From NCBI RefSeq assembly GCF_016742955.1, contig NZ_JABBYC010000001.1:310001-374000 (forward strand): DNA of 64,000 nucleotides, written 5' to 3'. Shown one piece after another: positions 53,107-61,211 of the stretch (position 1 is the first letter of the stretch; every line of letters starts with the position of its first letter). The notes beneath the pieces are model-generated. The model ran no database searches. It was given only the letters and a program-made list of their open reading frames with translations, and was not told the origin of the DNA. Origin of the DNA: Myceligenerans indicum (lineage in GTDB: Bacteria; Actinomycetota; Actinomycetes; Actinomycetales; Cellulomonadaceae). Position numbers and translations under genes: made by a program.

Positions 53107-54795
53107 ATGACCGAAGTCATCGAGACCGACCTGATCCCCGACGCGACCAGCCGCGACGCCAACTGGTGGCGGCAGGCAGCCGTCTACCAGATCTACCCGC
53201 GGGCCTTCGCCGACTCGAACGGTGACGGCATGGGTGACCTGCCGGGCATCACGAGCCGCGTGCCCTACCTGAGCGATCTCGGGATCGACGCCGTCTGGCT
53301 CAGCCCGTTCTACCCGTCCGCGCTGGCCGACGGCGGCTACGACGTCGACGACTACCGCGACGTGGACCCGCGCCTTGGCACACTGGAGGACTTCGACGCC
53401 CTCGTCGCCGCCCTGCACGCCGCGGGCATCAAGCTGATCGTCGACCTGGTCCCCAACCACACCTCGGACCGGCACGCGTGGTTCCGCGAGGCCCTGGCCT
53501 CACCCAAGGGCTCGCCCGCCCGTGACCGCTACATCTTCCGCGACGGCAAGGGGCCTCGCGGGTCGGAGCCCCCTGCGGACTGGACGTCCGTCTTCGGCGG
53601 CCCTGCCTGGGAGCCCGTGGGGGACGGGCAGTGGTACATGCACCACTTCGCCGTGCAGCAGCCGGACCTGAACTGGAACAACCCTGAGGTGCGCGCGGAC
53701 TTCCTGCACACGCTGCGCTTCTGGTCCGACCGTGGTGTCGACGGCTTCCGGGTGGACGTGGCGCACGGCCTTGCCAAGAACCTGGGCGCGGAGCTTCCCA
53801 GCCAGGCCGAGCTGGACGCCACGCCGAAGGACGGGGACCACCCGCTGTGGGACCGGGACGACGTGCACGACATCTACGCCGACTGGCGGAAGGTCTTCGA
53901 CTCCTACGACCCGCCTCGCACGGCCGTCGCCGAGGCCTGGGTGGCCGCCCACCGGCGCGCGCGATACGCCAGTGCCCACGGGCTGGGGCAGGCGTTCAAC
54001 TTCGACCTGCTCGAGGCGGACTTCGACGCCGAGCAGTTCCGCGAGATCATCACCTTCAACTTGGGGCTGGCCGAGGAGTCGGGTTCGTCCACCACCTGGG
54101 TGTTCTCCAACCATGACGTCGTACGGCACGCCACCCGCTACGGCCTGCCTCCGCGCGGCCCGGGCGCGGGCGGGGGCGATCACACGGCGGAGAAGCAGGG
54201 CAGGCAGTGGCTGCTCGCGCGGGGCGCCGAGCCGGTGCTCGAACGCGAGCTGGGGTTGCGCCGGGCCAGGGCAGCGACGTTGCTGGAGCTGGCCCTGCCG
54301 GGGTCGTCGTATCTCTACCAGGGTGAGGAGCTCGGTCTTCACGAGGTGCCGGACCTGCCCGACGAGGTCCGGCAGGACCCGACGTTCTTCCGCAACCCGG
54401 GCGTCGACGTCGGGCGCGACGGATGCCGGGTGCCCCTGCCCTGGACGCGGGAGGGCGTCTCGTTCGGTTTCGGTGACGCCCCAGCCGATCTGCCGCAGCC
54501 TGCCTGGTTCGCGGACCACGCGGTGGAGGCCGAGGACGGCGACCCCGCCTCGACGCTGACCCTGTACCGCCGGGCACTGGCGCTGCGGCACGAGCTGCAG
54601 ACGGCGGAGAGCCTGACCTGGATCGAGTCCGGCCGCGACGACGTGCTCGCCTTCGGCCGCCCGGGCGGATGGGTGAGTGTCACGAACTTCGGCACGGACC
54701 CCGTGGACCTGCCCGACGGCGAGGTCCTGCTCACCAGCGCACCGCTGGAGGGTGGACGCCTCCCCGGCGCGACGACGGCGTGGCTGCGGGCCTGA
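53107..54795 (+). CDS. alpha-glucosidase, glycoside hydrolase family 13
   Basis: A 562-residue GH13 oligo-alpha-glucosidase. YQIYPRAFADSNGDGMGDLP is the subfamily start, DLVPNHTS is region I, VDGFRVDVAHG has the nucleophilic aspartate, AVAEAW the acid/base glutamate, and FSNHDVVRHA the third carboxylate. No signal peptide is present, so it acts inside on maltose, trehalose-like or isomaltose sugars. AAGGAG at 53089 is somewhat far from ATG 53107; a GTG at 53080 is an alternative. Confidence 0.9.
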   Translation: MTEVIETDLIPDATSRDANWWRQAAVYQIYPRAFADSNGDGMGDLPGITSRVPYLSDLGIDAVWLSPFYPSALADGGYDVDDYRDVDPRLGTLEDFDALVAALHAAGIKLIVDLVPNHTSDRHAWFREALASPKGSPARDRYIFRDGKGPRGSEPPADWTSVFGGPAWEPVGDGQWYMHHFAVQQPDLNWNNPEVRADFLHTLRFWSDRGVDGFRVDVAHGLAKNLGAELPSQAELDATPKDGDHPLWDRDDVHDIYADWRKVFDSYDPPRTAVAEAWVAAHRRARYASAHGLGQAFNFDLLEADFDAEQFREIITFNLGLAEESGSSTTWVFSNHDVVRHATRYGLPPRGPGAGGGDHTAEKQGRQWLLARGAEPVLERELGLRRARAATLLELALPGSSYLYQGEELGLHEVPDLPDEVRQDPTFFRNPGVDVGRDGCRVPLPWTREGVSFGFGDAPADLPQPAWFADHAVEAEDGDPASTLTLYRRALALRHELQTAESLTWIESGRDDVLAFGRPGGWVSVTNFGTDPVDLPDGEVLLTSAPLEGGRLPGATTAWLRA

Positions 54796-54845
54796 CCGCG
54801 GCTGCCTGACCGCGGCTGCCGGGCCACGGCTGCCGGGCCGCCGCT
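54790..54845. repeat. four 14-base tandem repeats
   Basis: GCCTGACCGCGGCT at 54790 and 54804 is followed by GCCGGGCCACGGCT (54818) and GCCGGGCCGCCGCT (54832). The array starts at the stop of the GH13 gene and fills the convergent gap. Confidence 0.8.
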
Positions 54846-54884
54846 TCGTGCGCCGGTCCGGCAGGAGGTCGGACGCACTCCTGG

Positions 54885-55463
54885 TCACGCCTCGCCGTGA
54901 CGGCTCCACTGCGCGCTGAACTGCCGGACGAGCGGCGGGTACACGAACGCGTACCGGAACGGCTTGATCAGAGCCATGTAGAACCGGCCTGCCCTGCCGT
55001 TGGGTCGCACGAGCACGGCCATGCGCGTGACGTAGCCCTGCTCCCCGGGCGCGATGCTGAGGTGCAGGACGCCGTGCACCGTGGCATTGGCGAGCTCGGT
55101 CGCGTACTCGTCGTCGGTGAGGTACAGCGGGGTGAAGGGCGACGCCGGCCCCGCCTCGGGGGCGGTCGCCCGCAGGTCCGCCGGGAGTCGTTCCGCCAGG
55201 CTCGCGACGCGCCCGTCGGTGCCCCGGCCGGCGTCGTCCCAGCTGAAGACCCTGCCGAGCCACCAGCGGACGGCGAAGAGGAACCGGGAGACCGCCGACG
55301 GGGAGTCGCTCGGGTCTCCCGCCGCCAGGTCCTGGACGGCGAGGGGGAACGTCTCGGGGGTGAGACCGGCGGGGATCTCCCAGACGTCCTCGATCTCGAA
55401 GTCCGGCGCGATCTCGTGAATCAGCCAGTCGCGCTCGGTGTGGGTTGCCGTCGGTACGCGCAT
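54885..55463 (-). CDS. DUF2867 family protein
   Basis: A 192-residue protein of the DUF2867 type, with a hydrophobic WWLGRVFSWD segment, FTPLYLTDDEYATELANATV and the C-terminal FYMALIKPFRYAFVYPPLVR. Family function is unknown. ATG 55463 has GGAG six bases upstream. The start is next to a perfect 28-base operator and it is divergent from a TetR regulator, so it is probably repressed by that protein. Confidence 0.75.
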   Translation of the reverse strand: MRVPTATHTERDWLIHEIAPDFEIEDVWEIPAGLTPETFPLAVQDLAAGDPSDSPSAVSRFLFAVRWWLGRVFSWDDAGRGTDGRVASLAERLPADLRATAPEAGPASPFTPLYLTDDEYATELANATVHGVLHLSIAPGEQGYVTRMAVLVRPNGRAGRFYMALIKPFRYAFVYPPLVRQFSAQWSRHGEA

Positions 55464-55472
55464 CGTCTTCTC

Positions 55473-55500
55473 CACTTCCATACGGTTCCGTATGGAAGTG
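55473..55500. promoter_or_regulatory. perfect 28-base operator of the TetR pair
   Basis: CACTTCCATACGG (55473-55485) and CCGTATGGAAGTG (55488-55500) are perfect inverted arms around TT. It lies between the DUF2867 gene and the TetR gene and is the likely binding site of that regulator. Confidence 0.8.
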
Positions 55501-55558
55501 AGCGTAGACTGGGCCCTGGCCGAGGTCAACGGACCAGGAGACAGAAGGGTGGGGCAGC

Positions 55559-56110
55559 GTGGCGAAAGCGCGAACGCCGCGACAGCGATGGATCGAGGAG
55601 GGCTGGCGCCTGCTGGCCTCCGGCGGGCCCGACGCGGTGCGCGTGGAACCCCTCGCCGCCGCCCTCGACGTGACCAAGGGCGGCTTCTACTGGCAGTTCG
55701 GGGACCGGCGGAGCTTCCTCGACGCTCTGCTCGACGCGTGGGAGGAGGCTGCCGCCGAAGAGGTCATCACCCTGGTCGACCAGCACGGGGGCGACGCAGC
55801 CCAGCGGCTCACCGAGCTGTTCGGCGTCGTCTCGGACCGCGGCCGGCTGCAGCCGGCCGAGCTGGCGATCCGCCTGTGGGGCCGGGAAGACCCCGAGGTG
55901 GGCGCTCGCGTGCACCGCGTCGACGAGCGCCGTCTGGCCTATCTCCGCGACCTCTTCGGAGAGATCACCGCCGATCCCGAACAGGTCGAGGCGCGCAGCC
56001 GCGGACTGCTGGCGACCTACGTGGCCGAACCTCTCCTGCCGCCCCACCCTGACCCGGCCGTGGAGGACGCCGTGCGGCGTGCCCACCTGGCCCTGCTGCT
56101 GAGGCCTTAA
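55559..56110 (+). CDS. TetR-family transcriptional regulator
   Basis: A 183-residue TetR regulator. The N-terminal helix-turn-helix reads WIEEGWRLLASGGPDAVRVE then LAAALDVTKGGFYWQFGDRR, with the conserved GGFYWQF recognition helix; the C-terminal half is a ligand-binding helical domain. The start is GTG 55559. The perfect palindrome 58 bases upstream makes autoregulation and control of the DUF2867 gene likely. Confidence 0.88.
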   Translation: MAKARTPRQRWIEEGWRLLASGGPDAVRVEPLAAALDVTKGGFYWQFGDRRSFLDALLDAWEEAAAEEVITLVDQHGGDAAQRLTELFGVVSDRGRLQPAELAIRLWGREDPEVGARVHRVDERRLAYLRDLFGEITADPEQVEARSRGLLATYVAEPLLPPHPDPAVEDAVRRAHLALLLRP

Positions 56111-56301
56111 CCCAGGTCCGCCCGGATCGCCGCACGCACTCGCGCCGAGCGTGATCCGACGCGGTTCGTCGCGCCGGTGCGGTACGCCCGGGCATTCTGG
56201 TCGGCGTGGACTCCCGCCGCGCCCGACCGTGCGTGCTCGGCGCGTTCGCGCACCGCCTCGGCGGGCAGGGCGTGCCGGTGCCGGGACTTCTTGCCTCCCA
56301 T
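56107..56301 (-). CDS. small basic hypothetical protein
   Basis: A 64-residue basic protein beginning GGKKSRHRHALPAEAVRERA after the methionine, with many Arg, His and Ala. A strong ribosome site GAGGAGG is eight bases before ATG 56301, which is good evidence for translation. The function is unknown; a nucleic-acid-binding role is only suggested by charge. It converges with the TetR gene with a four-base overlap. Confidence 0.55.
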   Translation of the reverse strand: MGGKKSRHRHALPAEAVRERAEHARSGAAGVHADQNARAYRTGATNRVGSRSARVRAAIRADLG

Positions 56302-56484
56302 GTCACTCACCTCCTCTTCTCATCTCGTCTGCGGATGCCGCGCGGACGCTACCGCTCGCAGCGTGTTGCTGTCAGCGGATTTCCGGGCCGGGCGGCCTCC
56401 GGCGCCCGGCCTTCGCCGGACGGAACCCCCTGACGCGGCCGTGAGCCGGCTCGGCCGCGAGGTCGCCTGGTCCAAGCCTCTGGC

Positions 56485-56847
56485 TCAGTCGCCGCGCCGG
56501 TGATCCCTGCGCCTGGCCTGCCGTTCCCGCATGACCCCGGCGAGGGCCTTGGCCAGTGACGTGGCGACGCCCACGAACAGCCCCACCGACAGGAGGGCGT
56601 ACAGCACCGTGAAGATCTTCGAGATCGGCCGGGTGGGGACGAGGTCGCCGTAGCCGATCGTGAGCCCCGTGACGACCGAGAAGTAGAGCGAGTCCAGGAT
56701 GGGCCAGCCCTCGGCCATCCTGTAGAACACCGTGGCGATGGCCAGCAGGATCAGGAGTGCGCTCAGCGCTCCGCGAAAGGTCCCGTCCTGCCACGCGGCG
56801 CGGACCGCGGCGACGAAGTCCCGGATCATGAGCGCGAGCCCCAGCAT
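56485..56847 (-). CDS. two-helix potassium channel
   Basis: A 120-residue ion-channel protein with two or three membrane helices and the potassium selectivity filter TIGYGDLVP between them (YFSVVTGLTIGYGDLVPTRP). There is no voltage sensor or RCK domain, so it is a minimal KcsA-like pore. The short basic C-terminus (RERQARRRDHRRGD) is cytoplasmic. Confidence 0.82.
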   Translation of the reverse strand: MLGLALMIRDFVAAVRAAWQDGTFRGALSALLILLAIATVFYRMAEGWPILDSLYFSVVTGLTIGYGDLVPTRPISKIFTVLYALLSVGLFVGVATSLAKALAGVMRERQARRRDHRRGD

Positions 56848-56942
56848 GTCAGGACACTACGACGCCGACCCGCCCGCGGCCATCGCGCGGGGCGGTCCCG
56901 GCGCCGGGAAAGCCGTCCGGATGGCGCTGCCTCCGGCGCCGC

Positions 56943-57536
56943 TCACCCGGCGCCTGCCGGGAGCCACCTGCCGAGGTACCTGTCGATCGCCTCGCGGTTC
57001 CAGCCGTGCGACTCCGCCAGCCCGGCGCGCATCGTCGCCAGGTACGGTTCCGACGGCGTCGCGTGCGGGCTGCTGTCCACACGGTGCGGCGACGTGAGCG
57101 TGTACATCGGCAGACCGTCCAGCGTTCCGGCGTTGACCAGCGTCTCGTAGCGGCCGGGCCCGGCGCGGTAGGCGCCGTCGAAGCCGCCGGTGAGCGCGGC
57201 CTCCAATGCGGACGCGGCGCCGGGCTCGCGGTGCATCTCCTGCTCGGCGATGTCCGTGAGCTGTGCGACCGTGACACGATACGCGCGCGCTGCCGTCGGT
57301 CCGGCGGTGTGGTGGTCGTAGAAGGCGGTCGCGCCGGCCCACGTGGTCGACCTGCCCCAGAAGTACAGCCGTCCGAACAGCTCGACCGGCCGGTCCTCGG
57401 CCGGCGGCCGGGGGTCGCGGGCCCCCGGCTGCGCACGCAGGGCCCCGGGCGGGTGTCCGCCGGCCAGGTAGCAGTTCAGGCGCGCCCAGGACAGGTTCGA
57501 CCCGTAGCTGACATACCAGACCTCGTGCGTACTCAT
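56943..57536 (-). CDS. gamma-glutamylcyclotransferase-like protein
   Basis: A 197-residue protein starting THEVWYVSYGSNLSWARLNC. The VWYVSYGSNL strand is the hallmark of the cyclotransferase-like (GGCT/AIG2) fold. Related actinobacterial proteins are sometimes mislabelled histone deacetylase; nothing here supports that activity. Substrate is unknown. The ATG at 57536 is chosen over one three bases upstream. Confidence 0.65.
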   Translation of the reverse strand: MSTHEVWYVSYGSNLSWARLNCYLAGGHPPGALRAQPGARDPRPPAEDRPVELFGRLYFWGRSTTWAGATAFYDHHTAGPTAARAYRVTVAQLTDIAEQEMHREPGAASALEAALTGGFDGAYRAGPGRYETLVNAGTLDGLPMYTLTSPHRVDSSPHATPSEPYLATMRAGLAESHGWNREAIDRYLGRWLPAGAG

Positions 57537-57665
57537 CACCTAGATTCTGCCCGACGGCGGCCATGGCCGGGTCCGGCCCTCGGCCGCGGACGTGCCCGTG
57601 GGTGGCTTCGGCGGCCGCGCCGGTCGTGGAGCCCGGGATCGCGTCGGCGGCCAGGGCTCGCCGGG

Positions 57666-58253
57666 TCACACGGCCGGCGTGGAGCGCGCCGGCTCGGCCA
57701 GCGGCTTCAGTCCGCAGGCAGCGGCGAACCCGTCGGACTCGATCCCGAGTGCCACGTTCGTCCGTGTCGTGAGGTTCGCGAAGGCGATGACCGAGGTCAG
57801 CTCGACGAGCGCGGCGGGTCCGAGCTGCTCCAGGAGCGAGTCCACCAGTTCGTCCGTCACCGTCGGCTCGGTGTGGCTCATCGCCTCCGCGTACTCCAGG
57901 ACGTCGCGCTCGAGCGGTGTGAAGGCGCCGGACTCGCGCCAGCGGGGCACCTCGCGGGCCTTGTCCATGTCGAGGTCCAGCTGGTGCGCCTGGAAGTAGT
58001 TGAAGTCGAGGCACCAGGAACAGCCGATCAGCGAGGCGACGGCCATGTGGGCGAACGTCTTGAGGCTCTCGTCGCACGCGTCCCACTTCTGGATCTTGCC
58101 GCCGAGGCCGATGGTCGACCGCAGCACGCGCTGGTTGTGCCAGTAGACGCCGAGGGTGGCGGGCACCGATCCCAGCGTCTTCTTGGCGTACCGCTTGACG
58201 AAGGCGCCGCTGACGCCGGTGATCTCGGCCGGGGGAATGCGGGTGGTGGTCAT
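57666..58253 (-). CDS. carboxymuconolactone decarboxylase/AhpD-like protein
   Basis: A 195-residue CMD-family protein. The redox pair is in SLIGCSWCLDFNYFQA (CxxC followed by the conserved helix), as in AhpD-like alkylhydroperoxidases; ELVDSLLEQLGPAALVELTS fits the second helical half. It probably acts in peroxide or thiol chemistry rather than protocatechuate breakdown. AAGGAGAG precedes the ATG at 58253. Confidence 0.85.
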   Translation of the reverse strand: MTTTRIPPAEITGVSGAFVKRYAKKTLGSVPATLGVYWHNQRVLRSTIGLGGKIQKWDACDESLKTFAHMAVASLIGCSWCLDFNYFQAHQLDLDMDKAREVPRWRESGAFTPLERDVLEYAEAMSHTEPTVTDELVDSLLEQLGPAALVELTSVIAFANLTTRTNVALGIESDGFAAACGLKPLAEPARSTPAV

Positions 58254-58448
58254 GGTTCTCTCCTTGTCGTCGCTTCACCCACGACGACAGGGCCCGGTTC
58301 CTCGACGTGACAGGAACGGCCCATGAGTGAGCGGCGTCACGCCGGACGCGCGGCGGCAGCCGGGCCGACCGCCGCGAAGTGGCCTGGCGCGAACCTTGTC
58401 CGCTGGTCATAGACTCGCATTCGACGTGTTGTCCAGAGGTTGAAGGTG

Positions 58449-58928
58449 ATGAGAGTGGTCCAGGGCCGGGTGATCCGATACGACGAGGTGCGCGGATATG
58501 GTTTCGTCGCGCCGGATGAGGGCGGGGACGACGTGTTCCTGCACGTGAACGATCTCGAGTTCGACAAGCGGAAGCTCGTGGTGGGTGCGGTGGTCGAGTT
58601 CGACACGGAGGAGGGTGACAGGGGTCCGAAGGCGTCGCAGGTGACGCTGGTGTCGACCCCGGTGGCGCAGCCGCAGACGGCTCCGGCCGCGCCGACCGCG
58701 AACGGGACGGCGGCCGTAGGCGTCGTCCCGGCCGCCGGGCCGACGATCGTGCTGCCAGACACGGGCGCCGACGAGGGTGACACGGTCACGAACCGTCAGC
58801 TCACGGCGGAGGTGACCGAGATGCTGCTGGCCGGCGTGCCGACGCTGTCCGCGGAGCAGGTGGTGCTCACCCGGCAGGCGGTCGTGGCGCTCGCCACGGC
58901 GCACGGCTGGGTGACCGATCCGGCCTGA
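58449..58928 (+). CDS. cold-shock-domain protein with C-terminal extension
   Basis: A 159-residue protein. Residues 1-65 form a cold-shock domain with RNP-1 RGYGFVAPDE and RNP-2 VFLHVNDL, binding single-stranded RNA or DNA. A Pro/Ala/Thr-rich linker and a helical tail (LTAEVTEMLLAGVPTLSAEQ) follow, so it is about twice the length of CspA. TTG 58440 and GTG 58446 are in-frame alternatives. A hairpin follows its stop. Confidence 0.8.
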   Translation: MRVVQGRVIRYDEVRGYGFVAPDEGGDDVFLHVNDLEFDKRKLVVGAVVEFDTEEGDRGPKASQVTLVSTPVAQPQTAPAAPTANGTAAVGVVPAAGPTIVLPDTGADEGDTVTNRQLTAEVTEMLLAGVPTLSAEQVVLTRQAVVALATAHGWVTDPA

Positions 58929-58970
58929 TATGGGGTTTATCGGCACCCCTTCGTGAACCCGTGAACAGCC

Positions 58971-59008
58971 GTGGCGGGATGTCGTCAATGGTGGCGGCAT
59001 CCCGCCAC
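58971..59008 (+). terminator. hairpin after the cold-shock-domain gene
   Basis: GTGGCGGGATG (58971-58981) and CATCCCGCCAC (58998-59008) are perfect 11-bp arms around a 16-base loop. The remaining 250 bases up to the peptide transporter are AT-richer and should hold its promoter, but I cannot place one. Confidence 0.65.
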
Positions 59009-59262
59009 CACTCTCTTGATGTCGCTTGGCGTGTTTCCGCAATGTTTCCTCGCCAAGTGCTTGTGGACTGCGGTGCTACCGGGCAATATCGAGTCGGTAA
59101 CGATCGGTTGATGCACAGATCGAGGCGTGCGAGCGACATGTCCGAGCTGAGTAACGTGTGCGGAAACCATGGCGTAGGCCACACCATTCGAACGGTGTGC
59201 GACGAGCCATCGCTCGTGGGCCGGACCGGCCCGTACCCGCGTCATTTTCCTGAGGAGGAACA

Positions 59263-61086
59263 TTGAAGATCAGGCGACTGAGCGCCGCGATCGCGGCGGT
59301 GGCCGGCGGTGCGCTGCTCTTCTCGGCGTGCTCCAGCCCGCTGGGCGGCGACGAGACCGAAGGCGGGTCCGGCGACGACGGCTCCGTGATGGCCGACGGC
59401 CCCTGCAAGGCCGATCTCGGCGACGTCACCACGGCCGACGGCGACATCAAGGTTGCGAACGAGCAGGAGCTCTTCGCCTACAACGGGCTGACCGCCGACA
59501 CGTACTCGACGTACAACAGCGCCATCCTGGACCGGATGCTGGGCAGCTTCTACTACTTCGGCACCGACGGCACCGTCTGCCACGACGACGCCTGGGGCTC
59601 GTACGAGGCGAAGAGCCCGACCGAGATCCAGTACACCATCAGCGACGAGGCGACCTGGTCCGACGGCACGCCGGTCAACTACGCGGACTACCTGCTCGCG
59701 TGGGCCACTCAGGCCATCACGAAGGACATCACGGTCACGGACGACGCCTCCGAGGAGCCGCTGTTCAACCAGGTGGGTGGCCTGACGCTGGGCGACTACG
59801 TGCCCGCCGGGCCGGAGGCCGACTCCGCCGACGCCAAGCAGTTCACCTACAACTACGAGCGGGTGAACGCCGACTGGGAGATCCTGGTCGACACCGCGCT
59901 CCCGGCCCACGTCGTCGCCGACCAGATCGGCGTCTCGACCGAGGAGCTCGTGGACGCGATCCACAACCTCGACGGGGACGTGCTCAAGGACGCCGCCAAG
60001 TTCTGGAACGAGGGCTGGCTCCTCGAGAAGCCGGGCGAGCTGCCCGACCCGGCGCTCACCCCGTCCAGCGGTCCGTACATGTTCGCCGAGGGTGGCTGGT
60101 CCGCCGGCCAGTCGGTCACGCTGACGGCCAACCCGGACTACTGGGGCCCGGCGCCGGCGTCGAAGACCCTGACCTTCCGGCAGATCGCGTCGGACGGCCA
60201 GATCCAGGCGCTGCAGAACGGCGACCTCGACGTGATCCAGCCGAACGGCCCGACCGTCGACACGATCTCGAAGATCGAGGACCTGGGCGACTCGGTCAAC
60301 CTGGAGACGGGGCAGACCCTGATCTGGGAGCACCTCGACTTCAACTTCGGTGACAGCAGCGCCTTCGCCGACAGCAACGGCGGCCTGGCCGCCCGTGAGG
60401 CGTTCGCCCTGTGCGTGCCGCGCCAGAAGATCGTGGACGACCTGATCAAGCCGATCGACTCCACGGCCGTGGTGATGAACGCCCGCGAGGTGTTCCCGTT
60501 CCAGGACACCTACGAGGAGGTCACCTCCGCTGCCTACGACGGCCGGTACGACGCGGTCGACATCGACGCCGCGAAGGCCAAGTTCGCCGAGTCGGGCCTG
60601 GAAGAGGGCACCGAGATCCGCATCGGCTACCTCGACCCGAACCCGCGCCGCACCGACACGGTGTCCGCGATCAAGGCGTCGTGCGACCAGGCCGGCTTCG
60701 AGATCGTCGACGCGGGCTCCCCGACGTTCTTCGACAAGGAGCTCGGCAACGGCGACTACGAGGTGGCGCTCTTCGCCTGGGCCGGCTCGGGCCAGATCAC
60801 CTCGGGCGAGAACATCTACGCCACGACGGGCGGCCAGAACTTCGGCGGCTACTCGAACGAGACGGTCGACGCCGCGTGGAAGACCCTCTCGCAGTCCACG
60901 GACCCGGCCGTGCACACCGAGCAGCGGAAGGTCGTCGAGAAGGAGCTGTGGGACACCCTGTTCGGTATCCCCCTGTACGCCCACCCGGGCGTCGTGGCCT
61001 CCAGCTCGTCGGTGAACAACGTCCGCGCGACCGCCACCCAGGGCGGCGTCGTGTGGAACGCCGAGCAGTGGGCACGCGCGGAGTGA
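59263..61086 (+). CDS. family 5 peptide-binding lipoprotein of an ABC transporter
   Basis: A 607-residue extracellular binding protein of family 5 (OppA/DppA). The signal peptide (KIRRLSAAIAAVAGGALLFS) ends with the lipobox FSAC, then an acidic linker. Domain phrases include ATWSDGTPVNYADYLLAWAT and the NPDYWGP loop. The start is TTG 59263 with the strong site GAGGAGGA just upstream. It should deliver oligopeptides, or possibly nickel or sugars, to the permeases that follow. Confidence 0.88.
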   Translation: MKIRRLSAAIAAVAGGALLFSACSSPLGGDETEGGSGDDGSVMADGPCKADLGDVTTADGDIKVANEQELFAYNGLTADTYSTYNSAILDRMLGSFYYFGTDGTVCHDDAWGSYEAKSPTEIQYTISDEATWSDGTPVNYADYLLAWATQAITKDITVTDDASEEPLFNQVGGLTLGDYVPAGPEADSADAKQFTYNYERVNADWEILVDTALPAHVVADQIGVSTEELVDAIHNLDGDVLKDAAKFWNEGWLLEKPGELPDPALTPSSGPYMFAEGGWSAGQSVTLTANPDYWGPAPASKTLTFRQIASDGQIQALQNGDLDVIQPNGPTVDTISKIEDLGDSVNLETGQTLIWEHLDFNFGDSSAFADSNGGLAAREAFALCVPRQKIVDDLIKPIDSTAVVMNAREVFPFQDTYEEVTSAAYDGRYDAVDIDAAKAKFAESGLEEGTEIRIGYLDPNPRRTDTVSAIKASCDQAGFEIVDAGSPTFFDKELGNGDYEVALFAWAGSGQITSGENIYATTGGQNFGGYSNETVDAAWKTLSQSTDPAVHTEQRKVVEKELWDTLFGIPLYAHPGVVASSSSVNNVRATATQGGVVWNAEQWARAE

Positions 61087-61106
61087 TCCTCCGCTGATCC
61101 CACGAC

Positions 61107-61144
61107 CTGCGGGGAAGGGAGCCCAGAGCTTCCTTCCCCGCAGG
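61107..61144 (+). terminator. intercistronic hairpin after the binding protein
   Basis: CCTGCGGGGAAGG (61107-61119) and CCTTCCCCGCAGG (61132-61144), a perfect 13-bp stem. Like 45021-45060, it sits directly after a binding-protein gene and before the permeases. Confidence 0.7.
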
Positions 61145-61211
61145 CATGTCTTTCCACTCCTACCCCCATGCCGTCCCTCACGGGCGGCCGCCTGTGAAGG
61201 GTCACGAACCC

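Noticed and set aside
56943..57536. Histone deacetylase
   Set aside because: Similar proteins are sometimes given this name, but the VWYVSYGSNL strand and length fit a cyclotransferase-like fold and no deacetylase metal site is present.
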